Shown: piece by piece, positions 18,731 through 27,113 of the stretch
Numbering within the stretch: the first letter of the stretch is position 1
Layout of the letters: each line of letters opens with the position of its first letter
Origin: Dysgonomonas sp. 25
GTDB lineage: Bacteria; Bacteroidota; Bacteroidia; Bacteroidales; Dysgonomonadaceae
Direction: 5' to 3'
DNA length: 64,000 nucleotides
NCBI RefSeq assembly: GCF_010501075.1
Contig: NZ_QVMN01000010.1
Coordinates: 1 to 64,000 of the forward strand
Notes under the pieces: model-generated
Told to the model about the DNA's origin: nothing
Seen by the model: the letters and a program-made list of their open reading frames with translations, nothing else
Databases searched by the model: none
Translations under genes and position numbers: made by a program

Positions 18731-19327
18731 ATGAGAAATAGCAGGATTAATTTCAAGAAAAAAGAGGATGCACACCGTATTAACGGGAACATTCGTGTAA
18801 GAGAAGTTCGATTGGTAGGCGACAACATTGAACAAGGTGTCTACCCAACCAGTGAAGCTTTGCGCATGGCCGATGAACTGGAGCTGGACTTGGTAGAGAT
18901 ATCTCCTACTGCCGATCCTCCTGTTTGTAAAATAATGGATTATCAGAAGTTCCTTTATCAACAAAAGAAAAAGCAGAAAGAGGCTAAAGCTAAGTCTGTG
19001 AAAGTAGTGGTGAAGGAAATCCGCTTCGGGCCGCAGACGGATGATCATGATTTCAACTTTAAGCTGAAACATGCCAAGAACTTCCTTACGGAAGGAGCCA
19101 AGGTGAAAGCCTATGTGTTCTTTAAAGGGCGTTCGATTCTTTTCAAGGAACAAGGAGAAGTGTTGTTGCTTCGCTTTGCTACCGAGCTCGAGGATTATGC
19201 CAAGGTCGATCAGCTGCCGCAGTTGGAAGGTAAGAAGATGATTATGATGCTTTCGCCTAAAAAGGTTGCAGCGCCAAAGCCTGCATCTAAGCCGAAAGAC
19301 GTATCAGCGGAAGAGAGTGAAGAATAA
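18731..19327 (+). CDS. infC: Translation initiation factor IF-3
   Basis: Binds the 30S subunit and enforces start-codon and initiator-tRNA selection. The 198-residue protein has the N-terminal domain ([40 protein letters not shown]), a lysine-rich linker helix and the C-terminal domain ([31 protein letters not shown]). A short variable Ala/Pro/Ser/Glu tail follows. It starts with ATG, unlike the AUU of E. coli infC. It is 59 bases downstream of thrS. Confidence 0.97.
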   Translation: MRNSRINFKKKEDAHRINGNIRVREVRLVGDNIEQGVYPTSEALRMADELELDLVEISPTADPPVCKIMDYQKFLYQQKKKQKEAKAKSVKVVVKEIRFGPQTDDHDFNFKLKHAKNFLTEGAKVKAYVFFKGRSILFKEQGEVLLLRFATELEDYAKVDQLPQLEGKKMIMMLSPKKVAAPKPASKPKDVSAEESEE

Positions 19328-19377
19328 ATATATGTACTATATATTTCAATTTTAATTAATTATTTAATATTTACAAG

Positions 19378-19575
19378 ATGCCTAAAATGAAGACTAATTC
19401 CGGTGCCAAAAAGAGGTTCGCCCTTACCGGATCAGGAAAAATCAAAAGAAAACATGCTTTTAAAAGTCACATCTTGACTAAGAAAACAAAAAAACAGAAA
19501 AGAAACCTGACTCACACAGGCCTTATCAGCAAAGTTGATGAGAAAGCAGTGAAGCAGCTTCTTGCTATGAAGTAA
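19378..19575 (+). CDS. rpmI: 50S ribosomal protein L35
   Basis: A 65-residue, very basic ribosomal protein that begins [14 protein letters not shown] and contains KRKHAFKSH, the standard L35 signature. It lies 50 bases after infC and about 100 bases before rplT, as in most bacteria. Confidence 0.98.
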   Translation: MPKMKTNSGAKKRFALTGSGKIKRKHAFKSHILTKKTKKQKRNLTHTGLISKVDEKAVKQLLAMK

Positions 19576-19677
19576 TTGTTTTTAAGTACGTTTTCAACAA
19601 AAGATTTATTAACCGGATGTATGCCCCAAAGAGTTCTCGGAACGAAGAACCGCTAACATTCAAAACATTTTAAAATT

Positions 19678-20022
19678 ATGCCAAGATCAGTCAATCATGT
19701 TGCCTCGCGCAACCGCAGAAAAAAGATTCTTAAACTAACAAGAGGTTACTATGGTGCACGTAAAAATGTGTGGACAGTAGCTAAAAACACTTGGGAAAAG
19801 GGTTTGACCTATGCTTTCCGTGACCGTCGCGCTAAAAAACGCAATTTCCGCGCTTTGTGGATTCAGCGTATCAATGCTGCTGCACGCATGGAAGGACTTT
19901 CGTATTCTCGCTTGATGGGATTGCTCCACAAGAATGAAATCGAAATCAACCGTAAGGTTCTTGCCGACCTTGCTATGAACCATCCGGAAGCATTCAAAGC
20001 TATCGTGAATAAGGTGAAATAA
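19678..20022 (+). CDS. rplT: 50S ribosomal protein L20
   Basis: A 114-residue rRNA-binding protein needed early in 50S assembly. It begins [19 protein letters not shown] and contains the conserved [19 protein letters not shown] and [17 protein letters not shown]. In other bacteria L20 represses its own operon through a leader structure; the 102-base gap before this gene shows no obvious long pseudoknot by eye. It is the last gene of the cluster and is followed by a hairpin terminator. Confidence 0.98.
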   Translation: MPRSVNHVASRNRRKKILKLTRGYYGARKNVWTVAKNTWEKGLTYAFRDRRAKKRNFRALWIQRINAAARMEGLSYSRLMGLLHKNEIEINRKVLADLAMNHPEAFKAIVNKVK

Positions 20023-20042
20023 ACAGTTTATCTGAATATTAT

Positions 20043-20082
20043 AAAGGTGCAGCCCGTTTTAGAGGTTGCACTTTGTTTTTTT
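20043..20082 (+). terminator. Intrinsic terminator after rplT
   Basis: AAAGGTGCAGCC and GGTTGCACTTT form an imperfect stem with one bulge and a GU pair around an 8-10 base loop, followed by TGTTTTTTT. It closes the thrS-rplT operon. Confidence 0.75.
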
Positions 20083-20150
20083 ACAGGCATTCCTGATCGA
20101 TCGTTATTCGTTATCTTTATCAATGTATTGATTGGCCGGGAGCGGTTATC

Positions 20151-20714
20151 TTACATATATTCTTCGGTTGTACTGATAATAATAGATTCGGGGGCATTAG
20201 CCGGAGGATTCCCGGAGGATTCGCCGGTAGGTACCAATATCAGCGGACGGTCTATCTTGAAACGATATTCCCCGTTGATGATTTTTACTTCTATTGTCCC
20301 TGAATTGTTGGTTGTTCCGTAGCGGATTATATTCTGGTCTCCTGCGACTTCTATTTCGTCATTGCCCAGATTTACGTGCACGAATATATACTTGTTGCCG
20401 GTTTCGGTGTGTATGTCTTCCGACATGGTATAATAGTCGGTCATGGTGTAAATGCCACTGCCTTCCACCTTGTAGGAAAAACCTATCATGCAGGCCGAAA
20501 ATTCATTTGTATCTGAAGAGTGGCCGTATATTTCGACATACTTGTTGTCGTCGTCAGGAGTATCCCCATTGTGATAGGATGCTGTAACGTTGTAATGATA
20601 GTCCGTTCCGTTTATATTGAGAACGAAAGATTTTTTGTCACTATCGCTGCTGCTGCATGCCGTGCCCAATAGGAGAAGCGTAGTTGTCAGTAGTATAGAT
20701 AGCCCTTTTTTCAT
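20151..20714 (-). CDS. Small lipoprotein, paralogue of the next gene
   Basis: A 187-residue protein with a lipoprotein signal peptide; the predicted lipidated cysteine is in LLGTACSSS (about residue 20). The mature part is predicted beta-rich with FVLNINGTDYHYNV, CMIGFSYKVEG, YTMTDYYTMSEDIHTETGNK and a C-terminal PPANAPESIII. It aligns along its full length with the protein at 20829-21389 (shared FILNVNGIDYTYKV-type start, TDYS/YTxSxDxHxET, VANDKN/VAGDQN, KIVRYG/NIIRYG). The function is not recognised. It is convergent with rplT and downstream of its paralogue. Confidence 0.75.
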   Translation of the reverse strand: MKKGLSILLTTTLLLLGTACSSSDSDKKSFVLNINGTDYHYNVTASYHNGDTPDDDNKYVEIYGHSSDTNEFSACMIGFSYKVEGSGIYTMTDYYTMSEDIHTETGNKYIFVHVNLGNDEIEVAGDQNIIRYGTTNNSGTIEVKIINGEYRFKIDRPLILVPTGESSGNPPANAPESIIISTTEEYM

Positions 20715-20771
20715 AATGTTTCTATGTTTTTTACTTATAACAAGTGCCGGGATGGAAATGTTTAGAAAAGG

Positions 20772-20803
20772 AAAAACCTATAGTTGCAGAACCATAGGTT
20801 TTT
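20772..20803 (-). terminator. Hairpin terminator between the two paralogous lipoprotein genes
   Basis: The perfect inverted repeat AAAAACCTAT / ATAGGTTTTT surrounds a 12-base loop. On the minus strand the right arm ends in TTTTTCC, 26 bases past the stop of the upstream paralogue, so the two lipoprotein genes are probably separate transcripts. Confidence 0.7.
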
Positions 20804-20828
20804 AGGTTAATATTATGTTTGTCCGTCT

Positions 20829-21389
20829 TTACATATACGCATTTGGCATGTGTACAATAATACTTGAAGGTGCATTTGTCGGAGGAGTACCTACGCTATT
20901 GTGCGTATCGCCTAAAGTAACCGGCTTGTCTAATTTGAATTTGTAATTGCCGCCACCGGCATCTACATCTACTGTTCCTATAGCGTTAGAAGAACCGTAT
21001 CTTACGATGTTTTTGTCATTGGCAACTTCGTATACTACCGAGCCGAGGCTTACCTGGAGGTACAGATATTTATTGTCTGTTTCTTGGTGTACATCTTGTG
21101 ATAAAGTACTATAGTCTGTGATGAGATATGTTCCGTCGCCATTCACTTTGTAGAAGTATCCTATAATACAAGATGCAAATTCTGTTGTTTCGTCCGATAC
21201 GCCATACAATTCGGTATATCTGTAATTATCTTCGGATGTAACAGACGCATAGCTTCCATATACTTTATAAGTATAATCTATGCCGTTTACATTGAGGATA
21301 AAGTTTTTTCCGCTACCTTCGTCGCTGCTACAGCTCATAGAAAATACTGCTGCAGCTATTACTATTAATGTAATAATATACTTTTTCAT
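20829..21389 (-). CDS. Small lipoprotein, paralogue of the previous gene
   Basis: A 186-residue protein with a lipidation site in FSMSCSSDEG (about residue 20) and the same beta-rich mature domain as the neighbour at 20151-20714. Differences cluster in the mid-region and C-terminal third. The start is set at MKKYIITL; an ATG two codons upstream is equally open. It is probably exposed in the periplasm or at the outer membrane. The function is unknown and it is likely a tandem duplicate of the neighbour. Confidence 0.72.
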   Translation of the reverse strand: MKKYIITLIVIAAAVFSMSCSSDEGSGKNFILNVNGIDYTYKVYGSYASVTSEDNYRYTELYGVSDETTEFASCIIGYFYKVNGDGTYLITDYSTLSQDVHQETDNKYLYLQVSLGSVVYEVANDKNIVRYGSSNAIGTVDVDAGGGNYKFKLDKPVTLGDTHNSVGTPPTNAPSSIIVHMPNAYM

Positions 21390-21646
21390 AATCATCTATA
21401 TTTTATCGTCCGTTCATAATTGAAACATATAGATGAAATATATTGTTTTTGAAATCAAATAGTTAATATATATCAAATAAGTATATTTAACAACATGTTT
21501 AAAAACAATTAAATCGACTGATCAATAGCGTGTTGTGTTGTTCTGCGGGCGGAAATTAACATTGTTATTGTTAACATATTCTATAAAGATGAAGCTTGTG
21601 ATGATTTGTGCAGAAAGGTTTGCAAACAAAATTTACAAGTTTTAGC

Positions 21647-21654
21647 TATATTTG
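21647..21654 (+). promoter_or_regulatory. -7 promoter element for ftsK
   Basis: TATATTTG (TAnnTTTG), 32 bases before the chosen ftsK ATG. The longer frame beginning at 21606 would start upstream of this element and is therefore rejected. Confidence 0.55.
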
Positions 21655-21686
21655 TAAATAAATTAAGTGACGGAGCTATTTTTTTT

Positions 21687-24137
21687 ATGGCAAAAAAGAC
21701 AGTAAAAAAACAGAAAAAGAGTACTTTACAGAAGTTGATCGAGCTTTTTCGGAAGGATAGATCGCATTTTTTGCTGGGGGTCTCCATTGCTTTCATCGGC
21801 GCATATATTTTATTGGCGCAGGTGTCGTTTTTCTTTACAGGAGCGGCGGATCAGAGTAAGGTTATCAATCGCTCGTTCTGGGAACTGATAAGCCAAAAAC
21901 AAGAGATTCATAATTGGACAGGCGTTGTCGGCTCATTTATGGCGGAAAAGCTTATCAATGAATGGTTTGGCTTATTCTCCTTTGCTATACCTGTTTTCCT
22001 TATATTATTAGGCTTGCGGTTAATGAAGGTTATCCGTATCTCGCTTATCCGCACCTTTCTTGTTTCGGCGTTCTTTGTTATCTGGGGCTCTATACTCTCT
22101 TCATTTGCACTATCTCCTGTATTGGGGCATTCCCACATCAGGTGGGGCGGTGCGCATGGGGATTATATCGAAGGGTTATTGCAGGCAGCAATCGGCATCC
22201 CGGGTGTGGTAATGGTGTTGCTCCTTCTGATAATACTGTTTATCATTATAACGAAGAAGGCTTCTGTCGAATATTTCCGTCGTCCTTTCAATCGATCGGC
22301 TGATCCTGTGGACGATGATGATTCCGAAGAACCCGAATATGAAAAGAAACCATCCTTATGGGTGCGGTTTAAGAATCTCTTTAAGCGAACTCCTGTGTTG
22401 CAGGAGGAAGAGGAAGATGACGAAGAAGATACGGCATCTGGCTCGGGCATAGAAGGGTATACACCGCCTGCCGAACCTAAAAGGGAAGAGAAGGTGCTGA
22501 TAGAGGATGATTTCGAAATAGTTGTACCTAAGGACGAGGATGAGGGATATACACCGCCTAAACAGGCTACTCCTATAGTTGCAGTGCCGGAAGAGACCGA
22601 AGGCATGCCGGAAGGCGAGGAAGAGCTGGAAGAGTATGATCCTACGCTGGATTTATCTCACTTCCATTTTCCTGAGACAAGCCTCTTGAAAGTATATGAT
22701 ACCACGGGTAAAGGCGTGGATATGGAAGAACAGAATGCCAATAAGAGCAAAATCATCAACACATTGCTCAACTACGGCATCGAGATTACCTCCATCAAAG
22801 CGACTGTGGGGCCTACCATTACATTATACGAGATTGTGCCTAAAGCCGGAGTGCGTATTTCCAAAATCCGTAATCTTGAAGATGATATAGCATTGAGCCT
22901 CTCGGCGCTCGGGATACGTATTATTGCGCCTATGCCGGGGAAAGGGACTATCGGTATCGAAGTGCCTAACAAGGATCCGCAGATAGTGTCGATGAACTCG
23001 GTTATCAATTCGAAGAAGTTCCAGGAATGTACCTTCGACTTGCCGGTCGCTTTAGGAAAGACTATCACCAACGATGTCTTTATTTTCGACCTTTGCAAGA
23101 TGCCTCACCTCCTTGTTGCCGGAGCAACGGGACAAGGTAAGTCGGTCGGTCTGAATGCGATAATCACTTCCCTGCTTTATAAGAAGCATCCTGCCGAAAT
23201 GAAGATGGTATTGGTCGACCCTAAGATGGTCGAGTTCAATATCTACTCCCGCATAGAAAAGCACTATCTGGCAAAACTACCGGATGCCGAAAAGGCGATT
23301 ATCACGGATGTGACGAAGGTCACCCAGACGCTCAATTCGTTGACCAAGGAGATGGACGACCGTTACGAACTGCTCATGGAGGCCGGCGTGCGTAACATCA
23401 AAGAGTATAACGAGAAATTCCGCAAACGCCGCCTGAATCCGCTCAAAGGGCACCGCTTCCTTCCGTATCTTGTCATCATTATCGACGAGTTCGGCGACCT
23501 CATCATGACGGCAGGGAAAGAGATAGAAATGCCTATTGCCCGCATCGCCCAGAAGGCACGTGCCGTGGGTATGCACATGGTCATTGCCACACAACGCCCT
23601 ACGACCAACATTATTACGGGTACTATCAAAGCGAACTTCCCGGCGCGAATGGCTTTCCGGGTGACATCGCAGATAGACTCGCGCACCATACTCGATATGT
23701 CGGGAGCTAACCAGCTGATAGGGCGGGGTGATATGCTCTTCTCGCAGGGAAGTGACCTGATTCGTATACAATGCGCCTTTGTCGATACGCCCGAGGTGGA
23801 AGGCATTGCCGAGTATATCTCCAATCAACAGGGGTATCCGTCGGCATTCGAGCTGCCTGAATATGTAGGCGAAAGCAATGACGATAAGGTCAATGGCGTC
23901 GACCTTAGCGACCGCGACCCGTTGTTTGACGAAGCAGCCCGTCTGATTGTTGTACATCAGCAAGGCTCTACTTCGCTCATCCAGCGCAAATTCTCTATTG
24001 GATACAATCGTGCCGGACGTTTGATGGACCAACTGGAAGCTGCCGGAATCGTAGGTCCTACACAAGGCAGCAAGCCGCGCGATGTTCTTATTGCAGACGA
24101 ATACAGCTTAGAGCAGAAACTAACCAGCCTCGGTTGA
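21687..24137 (+). CDS. ftsK: DNA translocase FtsK/SpoIIIE
   Basis: Septal DNA pump that clears chromosome termini and activates dimer resolution. The 816-residue protein has about four N-terminal membrane helices (residues 25-200) and an acidic Pro/Glu-rich linker (about 210-330) shorter than that of E. coli. The motor follows, with Walker A GATGQGKSV at about 477-485, Walker B IIIDEFGDL at about 596, and RPTTNIITGTIKANFPARMAFRV. A winged-helix gamma domain ends the protein (SLIQRKFSIGYNRAGRLMDQLE). The start at MAKKTVKKQKKS is fixed by the promoter. vanW follows after one base. Confidence 0.96.
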   Translation: MAKKTVKKQKKSTLQKLIELFRKDRSHFLLGVSIAFIGAYILLAQVSFFFTGAADQSKVINRSFWELISQKQEIHNWTGVVGSFMAEKLINEWFGLFSFAIPVFLILLGLRLMKVIRISLIRTFLVSAFFVIWGSILSSFALSPVLGHSHIRWGGAHGDYIEGLLQAAIGIPGVVMVLLLLIILFIIITKKASVEYFRRPFNRSADPVDDDDSEEPEYEKKPSLWVRFKNLFKRTPVLQEEEEDDEEDTASGSGIEGYTPPAEPKREEKVLIEDDFEIVVPKDEDEGYTPPKQATPIVAVPEETEGMPEGEEELEEYDPTLDLSHFHFPETSLLKVYDTTGKGVDMEEQNANKSKIINTLLNYGIEITSIKATVGPTITLYEIVPKAGVRISKIRNLEDDIALSLSALGIRIIAPMPGKGTIGIEVPNKDPQIVSMNSVINSKKFQECTFDLPVALGKTITNDVFIFDLCKMPHLLVAGATGQGKSVGLNAIITSLLYKKHPAEMKMVLVDPKMVEFNIYSRIEKHYLAKLPDAEKAIITDVTKVTQTLNSLTKEMDDRYELLMEAGVRNIKEYNEKFRKRRLNPLKGHRFLPYLVIIIDEFGDLIMTAGKEIEMPIARIAQKARAVGMHMVIATQRPTTNIITGTIKANFPARMAFRVTSQIDSRTILDMSGANQLIGRGDMLFSQGSDLIRIQCAFVDTPEVEGIAEYISNQQGYPSAFELPEYVGESNDDKVNGVDLSDRDPLFDEAARLIVVHQQGSTSLIQRKFSIGYNRAGRLMDQLEAAGIVGPTQGSKPRDVLIADEYSLEQKLTSLG

Positions 24138-24138
24138 C

Positions 24139-24957
24139 ATGTTAACCAATCATGTAGAGAAGCCTCAGGAAAGAGGCGCTCTACGAAGCTATTTAGGCAA
24201 AGAATACTACATCCTCAAGAGGAAACTTCTCTGGCTGAGGAACAGGGGTAAATATGCCATAGCTGTTCCGCAGAACGATATTTGCCGCTATCCTATTATT
24301 CAGCATCGCTCTTTCCTGTTGCGCCCGTTGAAGGATGTGGATATGATTCTCCAACACAACAAGGTGACTAATCTCAGGCTGGCTATTGCTCCTATAAATG
24401 GTGTCGTAATCAAGCCGGGACAAATATTCTCTATCTGGAAATTAGTCGGTCGCCCCAAACGGTCGAAAGGCTATCTGGACGGCTTGGTGCTGCATAATGG
24501 GCAAATCTCGAAAGGTTGCGGGGGAGGGCTTTGCCAGTTAGGTAACCTCCTGTATTGGATGGCTTTGCATTCAGAACTGGATATCGTCGAACGCTGGCGT
24601 CATGGCTACGATGTCTTCCCCGATATCAACCGCACAATCCCCTTCGCCTGTGGAGCAACGCTCTCTTATAATTATGTCGACCTGCAATTGAAGAACAATA
24701 CGCCTAATACCTACCGCATCAATCTATGGCTGGATGAGGAATACCTGAACGGCGAACTCTTATCCGATAATCCATCCCAATACCGATTCGAAGTGTACGA
24801 AACCGACCATATGTTCAAGTCGCAATGGTGGGGCGGTTATACCCGTCATAATAAGATATGGCGGAAGCGGATTCTTACCGAAGATAATTCCTATACCGAG
24901 GAACTGATGGCGGAGAACCATGCTGTCATGATGTACAATCCGTTACTTCCGTATTAA
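24139..24957 (+). CDS. VanW family protein
   Basis: A 272-residue protein with the VanW signature: a central segment with KPGQIFSIWKLVGRP and the cysteine-containing SKGCGGGLCQLGNLLYWMAL, then an aromatic C-terminal part. VanW occurs in some vancomycin-resistance clusters, but most homologues, like this one, are chromosomal and of unknown function in the cell envelope. No van ligase genes are nearby and resistance should not be inferred. The start is one base after the ftsK stop, implying translational coupling. Confidence 0.85.
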   Translation: MLTNHVEKPQERGALRSYLGKEYYILKRKLLWLRNRGKYAIAVPQNDICRYPIIQHRSFLLRPLKDVDMILQHNKVTNLRLAIAPINGVVIKPGQIFSIWKLVGRPKRSKGYLDGLVLHNGQISKGCGGGLCQLGNLLYWMALHSELDIVERWRHGYDVFPDINRTIPFACGATLSYNYVDLQLKNNTPNTYRINLWLDEEYLNGELLSDNPSQYRFEVYETDHMFKSQWWGGYTRHNKIWRKRILTEDNSYTEELMAENHAVMMYNPLLPY

Positions 24958-25107
24958 TTTCTGCTTTTTTATTACCTGTAAATCAGAAATATATCCCTCC
25001 TTTCTCTTTTTTCTGTCAACAATCTTTCTGCTTTTTTGTTATATTTCTGGACTAAGGATGAAAGAATCTTAATTCCTCTGTACTACTGTTAAATTCAAAA
25101 GCTTTGC

Positions 25108-25233
25108 ATGATTGAAGATGAATTTTTTGTTAAAAAAGCAGATTTATTTATACAACTTAACGAAATATTCAATAATCTTGTCGAAGCAAATGGTAAGTGT
25201 GCTTATTATAAGTGTAAATATAACTTGTTGTAA
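25108..25233 (+). CDS. Possible 41-residue small protein in the vanW-to-barrel gap
   Basis: The 370-base gap 24958-25327 is AT-rich and holds one noticeable short frame starting ATGATTGAAGATGAA. It encodes an acidic, amphipathic stretch (EFFVKKADLFIQLNEIF) and then a Cys/Tyr/Lys-rich tail. No ribosome-binding site stands out and no homologue is recognised. It could be chance; nothing else is seen in the gap. Confidence 0.2.
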   Translation: MIEDEFFVKKADLFIQLNEIFNNLVEANGKCAYYKCKYNLL

Positions 25234-25327
25234 TAGACATAAGATGTGTAATAGTTATTCTTAAATTGCTTTTATTATTATAGATAAATTGATTATCAAA
25301 AGGTGTTTAATTTAAACTAAGGTATTT

Positions 25328-25897
25328 ATGAAAAAAGTATTACTAATTATCATTATTTCATTAGGAGTTGTAAACGTAGCAAATGCCCAGGAAGTTGGGA
25401 AACTTTGGCTGGGAGGTGCTGCGGGAGTAGGCTATACCAAGATGAAAAACGCAGGTAACAATACCAGCGGATTCAATTTTCAGGTGTTGCCCGAAGTCGG
25501 TTATATTGTAAACACTAACCTGAGCGTCGGTATGGCTGTCGGTTACGGCCAGTTCAAATACGACAGAGATGTACATCAGGCAATAGATCAGAAGAAATTT
25601 ATAGTTAAGCCGTTTGTGCGTTATTCATTCCTGCGATTCGACCGTGTAAGCGTATTCGCCGAAGGAGGTCTGGGCTATGAATGGGGCAAACCGGGGAAAC
25701 ATATGAACGAGATAAATACTTTCGAAGCAGGTATACGCCCGGGATTGGCTTTGCATCTTTCGGATAAGATCAATTTTATCACGAAGGTCGGCTTTATGGG
25801 ATATACCTATTCGAAGCAAGGAGATGCCAAACTGCATGATTTTGGTCTGAATGTAGACATGGAAGATGTGCTGTTCGGTGTAAATGTGTTTTTTTAA
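25328..25897 (+). CDS. Outer-membrane beta-barrel protein
   Basis: A 189-residue protein with a signal peptide (about 1-20, cleaved after ANA) and alternating amphipathic strands typical of the small OmpX/PF13505-like barrels: FNFQVLPEVGYIV, LSVGMAVGYGQFKY, FIVKPFVRYSFL, VSVFAEGGLGYEWG, GIRPGLALHL, FITKVGFMGYTY, and a terminal aromatic strand ending VNVFF, as expected for barrel-assembly recognition. Eight strands are plausible. It is monocistronic, with a hairpin about 50 bases downstream. Confidence 0.85.
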   Translation: MKKVLLIIIISLGVVNVANAQEVGKLWLGGAAGVGYTKMKNAGNNTSGFNFQVLPEVGYIVNTNLSVGMAVGYGQFKYDRDVHQAIDQKKFIVKPFVRYSFLRFDRVSVFAEGGLGYEWGKPGKHMNEINTFEAGIRPGLALHLSDKINFITKVGFMGYTYSKQGDAKLHDFGLNVDMEDVLFGVNVFF

Positions 25898-25943
25898 TTA
25901 ATTATATCAAAAGAACGTAACAAGTCATTGTTAAAAATGGGAG

Positions 25944-25973
25944 GCAGACCGCTCGTGAGAGTAGTCTGCTTTA
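25944..25973 (+). terminator. Probable terminator after the barrel gene
   Basis: GCAGAC (25944-25949) and GTCTGC (25964-25969) enclose a 14-base loop and are followed by TTTATTCTTT. The T-tract is imperfect. Confidence 0.5.
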
Positions 25974-26167
25974 TTCTTTGTATGAACTGATAATTGTTCC
26001 CGCCCTAAAAAACAGGCAATCGTGTCATCTTTTTGTATTAGAACTGTTATCCGTGCGAAGTGTGTTTGTTGCTGTTAATAAGCGACTTATGCTTCGAAAA
26101 GCTTTGCAGTCCATTTTTTTTATAAAATGTATTTTTCTCTTTTTCACCACGGAGACCACGAATTGGT

Positions 26168-26286
26168 TCTTTACAGGACTGATATAACTGTCAAGTTTTG
26201 TCAAAAAACTTACTTCGCTGATAATCAATCGAAATTTAGTTAAAACTTGACACACTTGACAAATATTACGCGATACAGTGTTTTTT
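26168..26286 (-). repeat. R element, copy 2 (not next to a FISUMP gene)
   Basis: Reads on the minus strand like the copies at 46831 and 63776: ACTGTATCGCGTAATATT, TGTCAAG-TG-TGTCAAG, the conserved core ATTTCGATTGATTATCAGCG and then inverted CTTGACA. It also shares the outer 18 bases TTCTTTACAGGACTGATA (plus strand, 26168-26185) with the copy at the right edge of the window. It occupies part of the 689-base gap 25898-26586, which contains no convincing gene; the frame at 25978-26187 is a chance opening. Confidence 0.8.
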
Positions 26287-26362
26287 ACTTGTCATTTTTC
26301 TTTTTAACCAAAGAACGACACCGAGTTTTTTCGCAGAGTACCACAAAGAGAAAGAACGGTTC

Positions 26363-26451
26363 TGTCATGCTGAGCCTTTGGCGAAGCATCCCGCCCCGAC
26401 TATAAACAGCGCAAAGCGCAACGAGATTCCATGCATTCGCTCGGGATGACA
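26363..26451. repeat. REP-like palindromic repeat, copy 1
   Basis: Starts TGTCATGCTGAGCC and ends CATTCGCTCGGGATGACA, with complementary outer ends (TGTCAT / ATGACA) and GAAGCATCCCGCCCCG near the left arm. Related copies lie at 38664-38745 and 62038-62112, and a right-half copy at 62361-62391. This is a type of dispersed intergenic palindrome seen in many Bacteroidetes genomes. Confidence 0.7.
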
Positions 26452-26500
26452 ATTTATATGTCGACTTGTCAACTTTTCTTATATAGATAAAATTGTTTGA

Positions 26501-26551
26501 TAAAAACTATCCCCAAGCTGACAGGCCCGCGTATTGTCAGCCTGAGGATAG
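26501..26551 (-). terminator. Terminator of the 26.6-29.1 kb cassette
   Basis: A long imperfect inverted repeat, CTATCCCCAAGCTGACA (26507-26523) with TGTCAGCCTGAGGATAG (26535-26551). On the minus strand it is followed by TTTTTATC. It lies 36 bases after the last cassette gene. Its loop region shares AGGCCCG with the hairpin at 27067-27095. Confidence 0.8.
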
Positions 26552-26586
26552 TAGAAGTTTTCTACCGAATCAGAATAGAGGAATTA

Positions 26587-27051
26587 TCAAAATTTATAGC
26601 TCCAATTAAATCGGTAATATTCAATATCAGGGCAATCTGAGGTTAATTTGAATTGGTATTTTTTCAGTTGTTGCTCTAATTTATATATTTCCTCTATGGA
26701 AATTGATAAATCAGAAGGGGAGTCTTCTTTTGGGGGAATTCTAAAACGAACTTCTTTTATTAGGCCATTTTTGTCCAAAAGCAGAAGAAGAGTTAATCTT
26801 TTCCCTGAAAGTGATTCTTTTTTATCTTTTGATAAAATACCATCAATGATAGTCCTTAATGAAGAAATCTCTTCTGCTCTATAGTACTCGCAATTAGATA
26901 GTTCTTGCTTATAGATGTTATCTTTCTTATTGTATATATAATTATTTTCAATTATATAAGTTTCACCATTAAAGCTTTTCTCTGTTTTTTGAGCAAATGA
27001 GCAGTTCATAAACCCACTTAGGAGTAATATGATAATAATAACCTGTTTCAT
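26587..27051 (-). CDS. Small exported protein, distal paralogue of cassette
   Basis: A 154-residue protein with a signal peptide (about 1-20, MKQVIIIILLLSGF... cleaved at SFAQ). The mature part has a strand-helix pattern with LLLLLDKNGLIKEVRFRI, EEIYKLEQQLKKYQFKL and a closing CPDIEYYRFNWSYKF. The same order occurs in the neighbour at 27114-27623 (LVLICNQDGLVKEVTYLF, EIGLFEKEIKRYKFRL, CEDVKYYTISMPCQF), so the two are paralogues. Such proteins appear periplasmic in Bacteroidetes but no function is recognised. The gene is markedly AT-rich compared with the window's core genes. Confidence 0.75.
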   Translation of the reverse strand: MKQVIIIILLLSGFMNCSFAQKTEKSFNGETYIIENNYIYNKKDNIYKQELSNCEYYRAEEISSLRTIIDGILSKDKKESLSGKRLTLLLLLDKNGLIKEVRFRIPPKEDSPSDLSISIEEIYKLEQQLKKYQFKLTSDCPDIEYYRFNWSYKF

Positions 27052-27066
27052 AATCGATAAAATTAA

Positions 27067-27095
27067 CCAGTCCGATAGGCCCGATACCGGACTGG
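27067..27095 (-). terminator. Intercistronic hairpin between the two small exported paralogues
   Basis: CCAGTCCG and CGGACTGG form an 8-base-pair perfect stem with a 13-base loop containing AGGCCCGATA. It resembles the terminator after the next gene in position, loop and the CTGA that follows the right arm. There is no long T-run on the minus strand, so it may attenuate or stabilise the transcript and not end it. Confidence 0.55.
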
Positions 27096-27113
27096 CTGAA
27101 TTATTTATATTCT

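Noticed and set aside
24139-24957. Vancomycin resistance gene
   Set aside because: The protein belongs to the VanW family, but there are no vanA/H/X ligase or regulator genes, and VanW homologues are common chromosomal genes without a resistance role.
25978-26187. Small plus-strand gene between the barrel gene and the R element
   Set aside because: It has no ribosome-binding site, its composition is that of intergenic DNA and it ends in the repeat.
26168-26286. Insertion sequence or MITE with transposase
   Set aside because: R has inverted outer ends, but there is no transposase and no target-site duplication could be identified, so it is listed only as a repeat.
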